NCBI GenBank assembly: GCA_024867545.1
Contig: JANFNE010000006.1
Span: 620,001 to 684,000 of the forward strand
DNA length: 64,000 nucleotides
Origin: Phytopythium helicoides
Lineage: Eukaryota > Oomycota > Peronosporomycetes > Pythiales > Pythiaceae
Direction of reading: 5' to 3'
Part shown: positions 41,783 through 52,061 of the stretch, piece after piece
Layout: every line of letters starts with the position of its first letter
Numbering within the stretch: the first letter of the stretch is position 1
Made by a program: the position numbers and the translations under genes
The notes under the pieces: generated by a model
Databases searched by the model: none
What the model saw: the letters and a program-made list of their open reading frames with translations, nothing else
Told to the model about the DNA's origin: nothing

Positions 41783-44629
41783 ATGCTGAACCGCTTCTCG
41801 AGCGCCGTGCAGAGCGCCGTGCAGTCGGCCTCGGCCTCGGTGCAGGGCATGCTCGGCGAGGAGTTCACCAAGAACTACGAGACGCCCAAGGACTCGACGG
41901 CCTCGGGCGGACACGAGCTCTCGTGGAAGATCTTCCCCGCCGTCTCCAAGAAGAACGGACAGGAGGTCAGCGTGTTCGTGTTCGACAAGGACGACCTCAA
42001 GAAGCTCAAGAACAAGGAGGCTCACGAACGCATCCTCGAGGTGCTGCGCCACGACATGAAGACGCTGCGCCTGCTGCGCCACCCGCACGTGCTCAAGGTT
42101 GAGGAGGTCTTCGAGGAGAGTCGCCGCACGCTCAGCTTTGTCACGGAGCGCGTCGTCTGCTCGCTCGCGAACGCCAACAAGAACTTCACCAACGTCGCCA
42201 ACGTCACGCCTGAGGTGCTCGAGATCGGTCTCACTGAGTTCGAGATTGCGTGCGGGCTCATGCACGTTGGCGAGGCGCTGAGCTTTTTGCATCGCGAAGG
42301 CCGCCGCGTGCACCTGAACATTGGGCCGCACAGCATATTTATTACGCCGAAGGGCGAGTGGAAGCTCGGAGGCATGAGCTTCTGCCGCGTCGTTGAGCCC
42401 GGGCAGACTTCCCGCAGCGAGTACTACGGGTACGAAGGCGCCCGCGCCTCGGAACCAGGTGGTAGTTGGGAGCCCCCGCTCGAGTACTGTGCGCCAGAGC
42501 TGGTCACTGAGCCTCGTCAGTTCAACAGCGGGGCCGACATGTTTTCGCTCGGCCTGCTGGTGTACGAGCTATTCGTGCCTCCTCGTGCTGATGGTGGCAG
42601 AAATCCTGTGCTCGACGTTCGGGACGCCAACACAATGACGCACGGGTACAAGGTACAGTCGTTGCACCCAATTGCATTCCCAACGTCAGTGCCAGTGCCG
42701 CTCCAGAACACGATTCGCTCGCTCCTAGACTTGGATCCGGCGAAGCGTCTTGAGCCGCGGGCATTTCTCGCTTCCCCGTTCTTCGACTCTGGGCCGATCA
42801 AGACTCTGCGCACGCTTCAGAGCCTCGTGGAGCAGGACCCTGCCTCCCAGGCGAAGTTCTTGACAACTCTTCCTAACGAGATTGATGGATTTTCGCCACG
42901 CGTGCTACGGGATATGGTCATCCCAGGACTCCAGTCGGTTGTTATCAACAAGGCTGTCGCACCTTTTGTGATCACGCCGCTGCTCAAGATCGTGGGCAAG
43001 GTTGACAAGATTACCTTCTCGAACTCGATCGCTCCCATGATGATTCCGCTGCTTGCGATTACAGAGCCCGTGCAGTGTATGCTTATGTTTGTGTCGGAGC
43101 TGGAGACACTGGTGCCCAAGGCAGAAGATGGCTACATTCGCGACCACATCGTTCCGATGCTGTGCCGTGCGCTTGATAGTACGGTGCCCGAGATTCTAGA
43201 CACCGTGCTGAACAAGATTGTCGATCAGGCGAGTCTGTTTGAATACCGCATTCTGAAGCAAGTGATTCTCCCACGAGTCAACAAGCTGATCCTGCAGCCG
43301 CCGCAGATGTCTGTGCGCGTGAATGCGCTATTGTGGCTGGCCAAGTCATTCCATGTCTTCGACAAAGATTTGCTGATTGAGAGTGTTCTGCCAACGCTTG
43401 CGCAGACGCTGCAGACTGACAAGACACCGGCTGTATGTATGTGCATTCTTGGCTGCTACGACAACCTGGGCAAGCACCTTGGCCCTGAATTTATCGCGAA
43501 GCTGATTTTGCCGGCGGTTGCTCCTTTGCTGTGGGAACAAACACTCAACAATGCACAGTTCGATGTTGTGTGTGAGAAGCTGCAAGACATGATCAAGGCT
43601 GTCATCATGGAGCGTGACAAGGGGTTCAGTGCCGAGAGCTCGGTGAAGTCAGTAACAACCGGTATCACGGCTGCGTCGGGTATGACTGATGCCGTTCGCG
43701 CTGCGGAGGCTTCTCGTGAAAAGGCGACGGGTGTTGCAGCTGCGAACAAGCTGTTGTCGGAAGAGTACGTGCCGCCAAAGAAGGATGCTGACATCCGTAG
43801 AGGAAGCGGATCCCCGAAGAAGCTCGAGCCATATTCGGATGATCCGTTCTACTTGGGAAGCAGCAGCTCGTCCTCATCGTCGCGGCGCACGCAAAGCAGT
43901 GCCAATCTTGATCAACAGCGCAGCAGTGAGTCTCGGGATTCGACGTCAGATCGCTCGGAGACTTTCTCATCTCGGCGGCGCGCAGCAAAGAAGAGTGGGT
44001 CGCGCACGACTCGTCGCGCTGGTTCACACAAGGAAGATGCTGGTAACGCCAATTTGCTTGATATTCCATCGGTTCAGGTACGATGGACTCTCGTTCGCCG
44101 CCAGTGTTTGACGAATTGCGGTATTCTAATTTTATTTGTCGTGATGCGGTTGTAGCCTGGTACCTCTGGAGGACTTCTCGACACGAGCGGTCTGATGTCG
44201 AGCCTTCCAGCAGCACCTGGATCGAGTGGTGGCGGTGCGAGCAGTGGAATGTTCAACGGGATGAGTATGGGTGGCAGCTCGACTGCAATGGTGACATCAT
44301 CCTTCTCGACACAGCCTGCTATGTCATACCCGGGTGCTCCGATGCAGCAGCAGCAGCCCATGATGGGCGGTGGATATGGCGGGCAGTCGTCGGGTATGAT
44401 GAACCAGCAGTACAACCCAAGCATGATGCAGATGGCGCCTTATGGATTGCAGCAGCAGGCACCCATGAACGGTGGCGGATACGGACAGCAAGGCGGTATG
44501 AACGGCGGCATGATGATGGGAGGTGGAGGAATGGCAGGGCCGGGTCAAATGCTGCAGATTCAGGCAAGTCCAGGATATCAACAGCAAAGCACGTCAAACG
44601 ATCCCTTTAGTGCCTTTGACGGTTTGTAA
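41783..44629 (+). CDS. SCYL2: SCYL2-type protein pseudokinase with HEAT repeats
   Basis: Exons 41783-44077 and 44156-44629 join in phase: 922 aa. A kinase-like domain covers about 28-320, but the catalytic HRD is HLN (VHLNIGPHSIFI) and the DFG is replaced (WKLGGMSF), so it should be inactive. Residues 350-620 show repeated helical pairs typical of the SCYL HEAT solenoid (for example RVNALLWLAKSFHVFDKDLL). The C-terminus is disordered, with a Gly/Met/Gln-rich exon 2, and holds DPF motifs (SDDPFYLG, SNDPFSAFDGL) and NLLDIP, which match AP-2 and clathrin binding signals. In animals SCYL2 works in clathrin traffic between the Golgi and endosomes; the same role is likely here. Confidence 0.92.
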
Positions 44630-45035
44630 GCCGTGGCACGAAGAGAGATCAATGGACTTTGGGAAAAGAAGGGTGCTCATCCGTACAAAGGCAGTCTGTG
44701 CGAACGGTAGTAGCAAACTGTAGACGAGAGAAGTGCGTGCAATATGAAGTCAAAGGTTTCGTGACTCTGCAATTACCTGCGCTCTTTGTTCGTATCGAAT
44801 ATCTTTGTCATCACAACACCACCTTTGATACCAGAAGCCTGACCGAGGTGCGTCTGGTGGTCAAGTCAATCGCTTCCCGCGTGAACCTTCGCTTGGAATT
44901 GCTTGGTCGAGGATATTGTAGTCCAGCAGCTTTTCGGTCGCGCGCATAGCTTACGGCTAGAAGATTCGAAAAGTGTGAAATCACAAACACGAATTGAATT
45001 GATACCCTACTTGTTTGTAACAACTACTCGCTTCG
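44630..45035. other. Convergent intergenic region, nothing supported
   Basis: 3' flanks of the SCYL2 and Mlf1-like genes. No repeat or motif recognised. Confidence 0.5.
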
Positions 45036-45740
45036 TTACGGCGCGGGTTGCGGCTCACACCCTTCCTCTTCCTTAGCGTCACGCTTTTGCTTTTCTTCAA
45101 TCGTCTGAACATCCACGAACTCCATGGCGTCCTCTCCACCTTTCTCGCGTTCCGCTTGTTCTCCACTCTCTTCGTGCTCACCGTGCGCTGATGCACTCGT
45201 GATAGTCTTCTTCTGCGCCTCGCCGAAGGGAGTTGACTGCCATAGCTGCTCAAACTCCTCGGGAGACCCGCTCGTGCACTCACTCACGTGCATACCCGCG
45301 TCGTCCTTACCTTGTTTGCTCCACACGGTGCGTAGCTTTTTTCCTTCAATCTGCCGCTCGTGAATTGCTTTAAGACGGCCGGTCGAGTCCTCGTAGCGAC
45401 GACGAGTGCTCATAACCCGGCGGCCCTTGTCATCCACGACTGACGAGCTGCTGAACGAGTACGACGAGAAGGCGCGATGATGGCTGCCGTCTGCTTTGCC
45501 TTCTTCGCTGACAGGGGCGTGCTGCGTTGCAGGCAGATGCTCGCGTGCCATCACTGGCAAGTCTCGGAAAAACTCGTCGTCATCGACAGCACTAGGTGCT
45601 GCCAGCATTTCGTCGCGGAACGGGAACTGCGACCGCCGCATGCGGTCGTGCATGAGCTCCAGGTCCATCATACTCTGCTCGAGCGAGGACATGGGGTACC
45701 AGAAGCGAGGGCGAACGAGGTCCCACGGGCTGCTGAACAT
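45036..45740 (-). CDS. Mlf1 (myeloid leukemia factor)-like protein
   Basis: 234 aa from ATG at 45740. It starts MFSSPWDLVRPRFWYP, followed by a Met/Arg-rich helix (LEQSMMDLELMHDRMRR). The middle has SYSFSSSSVVDDKGRRVMSTR and KAIHERQIEGKKLRTVW, which follow the order of Mlf1 proteins: a Ser-rich strand, a charged extension, then a helix ending in a Phe/Trp pair (EEFEQLWQS). The C-terminus is Glu/Lys-rich. The open frame extends upstream to 45995 without matching the family. Mlf1 proteins are cytoplasmic/nuclear adaptors, some in cilia. The assignment is tentative because only the general pattern is conserved. Confidence 0.5.
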   Translation of the reverse strand: MFSSPWDLVRPRFWYPMSSLEQSMMDLELMHDRMRRSQFPFRDEMLAAPSAVDDDEFFRDLPVMAREHLPATQHAPVSEEGKADGSHHRAFSSYSFSSSSVVDDKGRRVMSTRRRYEDSTGRLKAIHERQIEGKKLRTVWSKQGKDDAGMHVSECTSGSPEEFEQLWQSTPFGEAQKKTITSASAHGEHEESGEQAEREKGGEDAMEFVDVQTIEEKQKRDAKEEEGCEPQPAP

Positions 45741-46039
45741 CTTGACGGAGACTCTGGTCTTGAAAAGCTGAGCTGGGTCGCTTGGTCGTGTGGTTGCTTG
45801 ATCTGCGCGGTGCCTGGCAAATTGCCAACTGAAGCTAGCGGCTCTGCCAGAAGGCAAGTTGAAGCGCGATCTGTGACATGATACCACATAGTGAACACAA
45901 GATTCTTGATTTTCTAGAATCAATTCTCGAAGTTGAGAAATGCTTGCTCCCTTGAGAACCACTTGCGACCAGCCTCGCATCATGGCCGCCACCATGGTAT
46001 CACTACATCACCTCGGGTGGAGTTCACAGGTACTGCAAG

Positions 46040-46258
46040 TTGTCCTCGTCGACCTCAAAGTAGCCGGATTGCGCCAGCTGCGCTAACCACTTGGCGGCCG
46101 TGCGAGGCGTGCTGGCGAGCTCCCTGCTCTCAACCGAGTACTCGTACACGTCGCCCGTGGTGGCCGTCCAGTTGATGTAGTGCATGCCGATACAAAGTAG
46201 TCGAGCAGTGACCAGACCGTATAGCCGACGACCGAGATTCCGTGCTCGTAGAAGGCGG
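46040..46258 (-). pseudogene. C-terminal remnant of a GH1 beta-glucosidase gene
   Basis: On the minus strand the segment reads EHGISVVGYTVWSLLDYF, the last conserved block of glycoside hydrolase family 1. It is followed in another frame by MHYINWTAT ... TPRTAAKWLAQL, the usual end of GH1 proteins (YxVDF ... PKxSAxW). The residues normally between them are missing, so a deletion and frame shift are present. Everything upstream is absent because the inverted duplication begins at once. It is therefore a broken gene tail. Confidence 0.65.
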
Positions 46259-46646
46259 AAACGTCTTTATCGGGATGGAGCTATCGGGGTGGAGCTACAA
46301 ACGGTACATCTCCAGCTCGTTGACCAATGTCCGACGTCACTTCGATCCAACTTGATGCCGCGAGAAATCGATACAAACCACATCCGATTGTTTCGTGACT
46401 TTTTGTCCTCCATTGGCTTTCATGTGCAAAGCAGTCGAGGAGCAGGTTCTCACCTCTCAAGTTCCTCGATGGCGTTGGCTTTGAGGACGGTTTGACCTCG
46501 AGCTCAACCATGGTTGAGATGACATTGTGATACGATCGCAGATGACAAAGAGGACTTAGCAGCGATCGAGAATTCTACATTTTCTGATGGGATCTGTACT
46601 TGCCATGCTGAAATTGACACGAGATCTCCCGATCCTTTCTTTTGAG

Positions 46647-47352
46647 TTAGATGTGGCAGCGGTAGTCTCCATCCGCAGGCTCGCTCGCGGCAAGCTCCAC
46701 CTTATGGGTTCCCTTCTCCCTTGCCTCGAGCGCTGCGAGTCGCGCTCCAATCGGCGACCACTCACTCACCCGCGAGCCCACGGGTGCGTCGTCCTCCAGG
46801 ATCAGGATGCCGTCGCTACTGTCCGCAAGTCCGAGCTCTGCCTCGGAGCAGATCATGCCCTGTGATACCTCACCACGCAGCTTGGACTTTTTGATCTTGA
46901 GCAGCTTGCTGTGCGCAGTCCACACAAGGTCATGTCAGTAACCAGAGCGTAGGCGGATCGACTAGTAGATCACTGAGCGCCACGCACGTCTCGCCGCTCT
47001 CGGGGTCAGCGATCGCGAGGCGCGTGCCGACGGTCGCCACAGGCACTCGCGCTCCCTCGCGGACGTTGGGAGCTCCACAGATGATCTGCAGCGGGTTCTC
47101 ACGGTCGCCCACGTCCACGAGGCACACATTGAGCCGGTCGGCCGCCGGGTGCGCGTGGAACTGGATGATCTCGCCCACCACCACGGACGCCCACGTCGTC
47201 TGCGGCTTGGACACCTGCTGCTGCTGCTGCTGCTGTTGCTTGGGCTGAGGCTCCGAAGAGGTCGACGATGACTCGGAAGCGGACGAAAGAGCGCGCGAAG
47301 GCACGAAGCAGCGGCGAGCGCCAGGAGAGCGACGCAGCGTGCGGAGCAGCAT
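46647..47352 (-). CDS. tRNA-binding (EMAPII/YtpR-type OB-fold) protein, right copy
   Basis: Exons 46988-47352 and 46647-46908, same splice sites as the left copy; 208 aa. It differs by one extra Gln in the CAG run (eight against seven) and by Val for Met at residue 17. The presequence, the [20 protein letters not shown] block and the [19 protein letters not shown] block are intact, so both copies may be expressed. The promoter side leads into the ARPC2 remnant and then the ARPC2 gene. The high identity over exons, intron and flanks shows a recent event or ongoing conversion between arms. Confidence 0.88.
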
Positions 47353-47599
47353 GGCGGCGGCTGTCAGGTGGAAGAGTCCCGAGTGATTGGCATCGACCTA
47401 CTGACGGCTGGCAGAAAAAGGTCAAAGCGGAAAAGCTGGACCGGATGAAAGTGCTGCATGAAAATTTGACACCGATGCCACGCCCCAGGTTTTTGATACG
47501 CGTATATTCGATGTGAGCCCAACTGACCGCGTCGGATTGGAAGAGAGACGCACTTGCATGAATTATGAACTTGAGGAGGGGCGTCTGCGAGACCGACTA

Positions 47600-47790
47600 A
47601 CACACGCGGACGCAAGTGCGACCCGTGACGGACTTCGCTCGTCTTGGTCGGGTTCTTCCTCGGCCGAGTCATCATTATCACGGCAACGTCAGCATGAGCC
47701 ATTCAGCCTGTTCAAGCATACATGATCATTTTGTCAGCAAACTTTGCAGCAACAGGTCGACGCGCTTGTGCATGCAGAGTTCGTGCCGTC
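47600..47790 (-). pseudogene. Decayed copy of the ARPC2 3' end
   Basis: Aligns with 48690-48865 of the ARPC2 gene: the penultimate-exon end (sense GCGCGTCGACCTGTTGCTGC), the last intron, and the last exon (KTSKK- and GRTF-coding region) are all recognisable but carry stops and indels. It lies inside the right inverted arm; a more decayed trace is in the left arm. Confidence 0.7.
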
Positions 47791-48035
47791 GATGTGGACT
47801 ACGAGGAAAGAAAGCTTATCGACGAAACTGTGTAGGTAGCTTGCCTGCCAAATACTTGACCGACAGCGTGGACATGGGCTTGCTCGGTTTCGCGGATTGC
47901 TTTGCGGAGACTATATACCCAGCGGACCCAGCGATACGTTCATCCACCAAACACAGTCGCAGGAAACACGTCTGATCAACCTCCCTTTGTTGGCTGGCAT
48001 CCAACAGGAGAGCCGTAGCACAGTAGTTCACATGC

Positions 48036-48665
48036 GTGTTGATTGGAGCTAGATAGAATGCCAGCTAGCACTGTAGCCTTACACCCCCACCAATTTTGAG
48101 ACGAAGTGAAGAGTATGTGTTCCAGCGTAACGTGAATGCGTCGTGTGTGATCGGGACAGGAACAAGCAACTTGACTAAAACTACAGTTCACCGTGGTTGG
48201 GCAATCTCGGTATCTTCCTCTGCTCAGCTTGAAGCTGAGCATACGAGCAACGGTGGCACGACGGCACCAACGCAATGCTGAGAGTTGGCTGCCGAATGTC
48301 ATCTTTCAGAGACTTTGGGCTTTTGAAGTTAACCAGAGATATTCGCAAAGGTTTGTGGAGGTCTGTTTTCGCTTCATAAAATCATTGTCTTCTCTCTTTT
48401 GTCCAGGCGAAGCGTAGTTTGCTAGATTGTATTAGCTGGACAACTATTGCAACATAATCCAGATACAGTATTTTGGTTTCCGCGTTGATGTTAGAGATGC
48501 AAAGATGTAATGCTGGGACAAACGACAGTTGATTCAGATCGTTTGTTGACACAGCAGCGTGCGCAATGCAGCGCCTGGTTCGTTTATGGGATAGATGGAG
48601 AGCAGTTGGTCCTGCGAGAGGTAAAACGGGATGGCAGCTCTACTCTGTCTGTACTTGCTCGGCGT
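48036..48665. other. Intergenic region downstream of ARPC2
   Basis: AT-richer; no domain or RNA gene recognised. A short inverted repeat GCTCAGCTTGAAGCTGAGC lies near 48218-48236. Confidence 0.45.
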
Positions 48666-49994
48666 TTACGCGCGAGCGAACGTGCGACCCGTGATGGTTT
48701 TCTTGCTCGTCTTGGACGGGTCCTTCTCCGGGCGAGCACGGTTCAGCACTGCAAAGTCGCCATGACGGCAATGTTAGTGTAACCCATTCAGACAGAACAA
48801 GGAAACACAATCGTTGTTGAAAACAAACCTTGCAGCAACAGGTCGACGCGCTTGCGCATGCGGATGTGAAGGTACGTCTTGGAGGCCTTGATGTGGTAGT
48901 TGAGGTAGTTGCGTAGGCTCTGCACGAGTGTGGCAGCCTTGACACGCTTCTCCGGAGTGTCGACGTGGGACGGAAAGATGGCGAGGCTGAGGTAGCCCAC
49001 AAGGTCGGTCGAGTTGCGCAGACCTGGAGCACCGCGCAGCTCAAGCGGGGGGTCCTTGCTGAACGCCACGGGCGGAGCATTGTTCACCGAGCGGCGCGTG
49101 TCGACGAACTCTTGCAGGAAGACGCGCGCGACTGCCTGGTCCGTCTTGTCCTCGAAGCAGATCGAGTAGACGATCACGATGCGGTCGGCCTGGGGAAGCA
49201 CGTACATGGTCTCGTTGCGGCGGTACGGGATCTGCACGGCACCCAGCGAGCTGGCCGTACCGGTCGATAGCGCCGCGAAGCACCTAGTTATCAAACAGAA
49301 GCACATGAGGAAGATGCACGTCTGCGCTTACGAAAGAGTTGTCAACGCACTGCTCGAACGGCGCGCCAAGGATGTTGCGCTTGAGCAGCGCAATGCGATC
49401 GATGAAGGACGCTGTAGCAAACAGCGAGTCATGAGTCTGGTCGTCGGATACTAGCGTCGTACTATAATGGTAGCCACGCACAGGCGTTCGCGGGCGTGAT
49501 GAGGTCGACGCTGACCTGGAGCGAGAGGTCAAAGCCCGCCTTGGGGGCCACTACCTTGAACTCTGGGTATGTGGCGCTGAACATCTGCTGCACGCCAAGT
49601 CTGCATGCCACTCCGTGAGCTCGCGATGGCCACACGTTCCCCCTTCGAGGCGCAGCTCGCTCACCCCTCGATGCTCTTGTACGGCGGGTACGAGAGCGAC
49701 ACGGTGAGCACGTTGTCCACGATCGACAGGTCATACTGCACGTCTGCAGTCTCCCCCGTCAGCCTTCCACGCGCCTCCACCCTCAACCTTCAAGCGCTAC
49801 GCTACCGTCGAAATCGCACAGGCGGATCTCCAGCGGCTGCACGGGCCGCGGCGCGCTGCATCGGACCATTTTCCCCCCAAAGTTCCGTCATTCAGCCGCT
49901 CCCAGGCAGGCGGCAAGCGGCCCACGCACCTCTCGCCCAGGCGGCCCGTCAGCACCTCCTTGATGATCTTGTTCTCCGCCTCCAGGAACAGCAT
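48666..49994 (-). CDS. ARPC2: Arp2/3 complex 34-kDa subunit
   Basis: Core subunit of the seven-protein Arp2/3 complex that nucleates branched actin. Seven exons join in phase: 49930-49994, 49806-49855, 49665-49743, 49482-49600, 49351-49411, 48829-49283, 48666-48748; 303 aa (human protein 300). Splice sites were chosen so that the product aligns along the family: MLFLEAENKIIKEVL at the start, DFDDVQYDLS, ALLKRNILGAPFEQC, RRNETMYVLPQADRIVIVYS, VFLQEFVDTRR, PPLELRG, LRNYLNYHIKASKTYLHIRM, and the C-terminal VLNRARPEKDPSKTSKK. It is head-to-head with the PH-domain gene, whose start is 351 bp away. Confidence 0.93.
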
Positions 49995-50064
49995 GGCGAC
50001 CTCCAAGCGCGCAGCAGCAGCGACAGCAGCACTCGGCGATGACGGCGAGGCTTTCAGCTTTGCC

Positions 50065-50087
50065 TTTCTCCCCTTCAAGGGGAGAAA
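50065..50087. promoter_or_regulatory. 23-bp perfect palindrome in the ARPC2/PH-protein divergent promoter
   Basis: TTTCTCCCCTT, then C, then AAGGGGAGAAA: 11 perfect pairs around one central base, 71 bp from the ARPC2 ATG. It may be a site for a dimeric regulator of one or both genes. No known factor can be named. Confidence 0.5.
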
Positions 50088-50344
50088 TCCGTCACTGGCG
50101 CGGGGTGGAAACGTCACTCTTCGGGAGGTTACACGCCTTCCGGCTCGCATTGCAAGCGGCGTCGCCCGTTCGCACCCGAGGTGATCGCCGACGCGTCTAC
50201 GCGTCGCTCGCCGCGCACAGCGCGAACGGCTCGGCGCCCCGCCGAGCGTCCCAGCGTCCTATTGAGCGCGACAGGCGGCTGCGCGAGCACGAGAGCGAGC
50301 GCCTGAGAGGCTGCTGCTGCTGTGCGCAAGATCGCAGGTTGAAG

Positions 50345-51872
50345 ATGGCCGAGCTGGAGCTGGGCGTCTACGGGCGCGTGCTCTACTGCGGACAGCTCGA
50401 GAAGCGGCGCGACGGCGCCGTGCGCGCGGGCTGGACCACGCGGCTGTTCCTGCTCACGCCAGAGGCGCTGCACTACTTCCGCAAGGCCACCGACTTTGAG
50501 CTGCTGGGAGAGGAGCGCGGCTACGTGCGTTTGCTGCATTGGGCGACCCGGAACGAGAGAGACACTCACACTGACATTGCCGTGTTTGCAGCTGCCGCTG
50601 TCGGCCATCACGTCGGTGCGCGCCATGCCAGAGGATGAGGCGCCGTACGCGTCCGTCGAGCTAGGATCCGAGCACTACTACCTGGAGATCGCCACGGTGC
50701 GGTCAACGCCGGTGAATGATGCTGGCTGCAACTTGAGCTGACGCGTCTCCGCTTCGCAGGAATCGCGCGCGTTCCTGATGCGCGCGCCAGTGAGCGAGGC
50801 GTCAACGTGCGAGAGCTGGTCCATCGCCATCGAGGAGCAGCGCAAGGCGCTGCGAGCCAAGCAGACCGATCAGCGTGAGTGCTCCTCTGCCTATGCTTCC
50901 TCCTCGGCGACCGGCCGCGGCACGTCGCTGGCCGAGGTCATGCCCAGCCCGACGCTGCTGGCGAGGAATCATGAACTGTTCTCTCTATTTGTAAGTTGAT
51001 GCTTATGCGCTGCTGCTGTTCACTGCTGCATAGACTATAAAAGCCTGCTCTTTCTCAACTCGCACCCTCCACAGGAAGCGTCGCCTCCGCGCGTCGCCAT
51101 GGTCTCGGTCGTGCGGGTAAACGAACGCGATGCGCGACCAGTCGAGATCGTAGTCAAGCGTCGAGTTGCGTGGAACGAGTTAGTGCCGCTTGGTGTCGTT
51201 CCGCAAGGTGGCGCGTGCGTCATCTTGCTGCAAGGTGGGGGCATCGCGCGTATTGGAACACAGGCGCTCATGGGAAGCTGGGATGCTGGTCACCCCTGTT
51301 GGATCGAAGCCGCAGATACGGAAGCACCAACCGAGATAGAAGGTGCGGATGCTTTTTGAAAATGTGATTTCGCGTGAAAGCGTAATCTGATCTTGGATTG
51401 CTACGCAGTCTCTGTCGCGTGCAAGGTGTTGCCGAGCGTGGCGTCGACTAGCCCAACTGTTAGCAAAGTCGCGAGTACAACATCAGCACGGGATTCGCTG
51501 CCACGGTGGCTTGATTGGGCAGACGAAGGCTCCAGCGTCGGCTTTTTGCTCATGTGTCTATTTGTCCACTTGCTCTACGGCGTTGAGGGCTTCCACTGGG
51601 CTCACAAGTGCTGCCTCACAGTTGGGGCAGCACTCGCCATTTCAACAATCCTGAACGGCTCCACGTCACGAGGAACCTCAAGTGGTAGCAGCGGGACTGC
51701 CGCTCCGGTGTCGAGCCCAACGCCGAAGCACCACACAAACCCGACAACTTTATTGCCGACGCTGCAGTTTACGCTCACCGTGCACCGCTGTCGGATAAAG
51801 ATGGAGGGAACCGAGTTTGTGTACCCGACGGCATTACCAGGCAAGACGACAAGCGCTAGTGGCTTTAAGTAG
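50345..51872 (+). CDS. PH-domain protein with C-terminal membrane segments
   Basis: Five exons in phase: 50345-50524, 50592-50696, 50760-50990, 51075-51342, 51409-51872; 415 aa. The N-terminal PH domain (about 8-130) reads VLYCGQLEKRRDGA, GWTTRLFLLTPEALHYF, LPLSAITSVRAM and the closing helix ESWSIAIEEQRKALRAK with its Trp. Such domains bind phosphoinositides or proteins. The middle (MVSVVRVNERDARP to ARIGTQALMGSWD) is beta-rich and unknown. Near the C-terminus two hydrophobic stretches (GFLLMCLFVHLLYG and CLTVGAALAISTIL) probably anchor it in a membrane. The last 70 residues are Ser/Thr/Pro-rich. It may tether membranes or signal near actin sites; the shared promoter with ARPC2 is suggestive only. 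Confidence 0.75.
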
Positions 51873-52061
51873 TAGAGCAACCTTCACCTACATCAAACAA
51901 TGCAAGATTCTTCACATCAACGCCAGGCACAGTTGTTGCTACATGGTACCCCGGGCTTCATTGTTACTTCTTCCTTGGGTTGGGAATAAATTAGTCGACC
52001 CGCTATGACGAGTCTACATTCTGCTGCCTAGTGGTACGGTCTCTTTCTGGCGGGTAACTAG

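Larger units (their letters stand above)
46255..48035 (-). repeat. Right arm of the long inverted duplication
   Basis: Reverse-oriented counterpart of 36780-38385, about 8 kb away. It contains the second tRNA-binding gene and, at about 47600-47790, a decayed copy of the ARPC2 3' end. The neighbouring true ARPC2 gene (48666-49994) suggests that this arm is closer to the ancestral arrangement. Confidence 0.85.
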
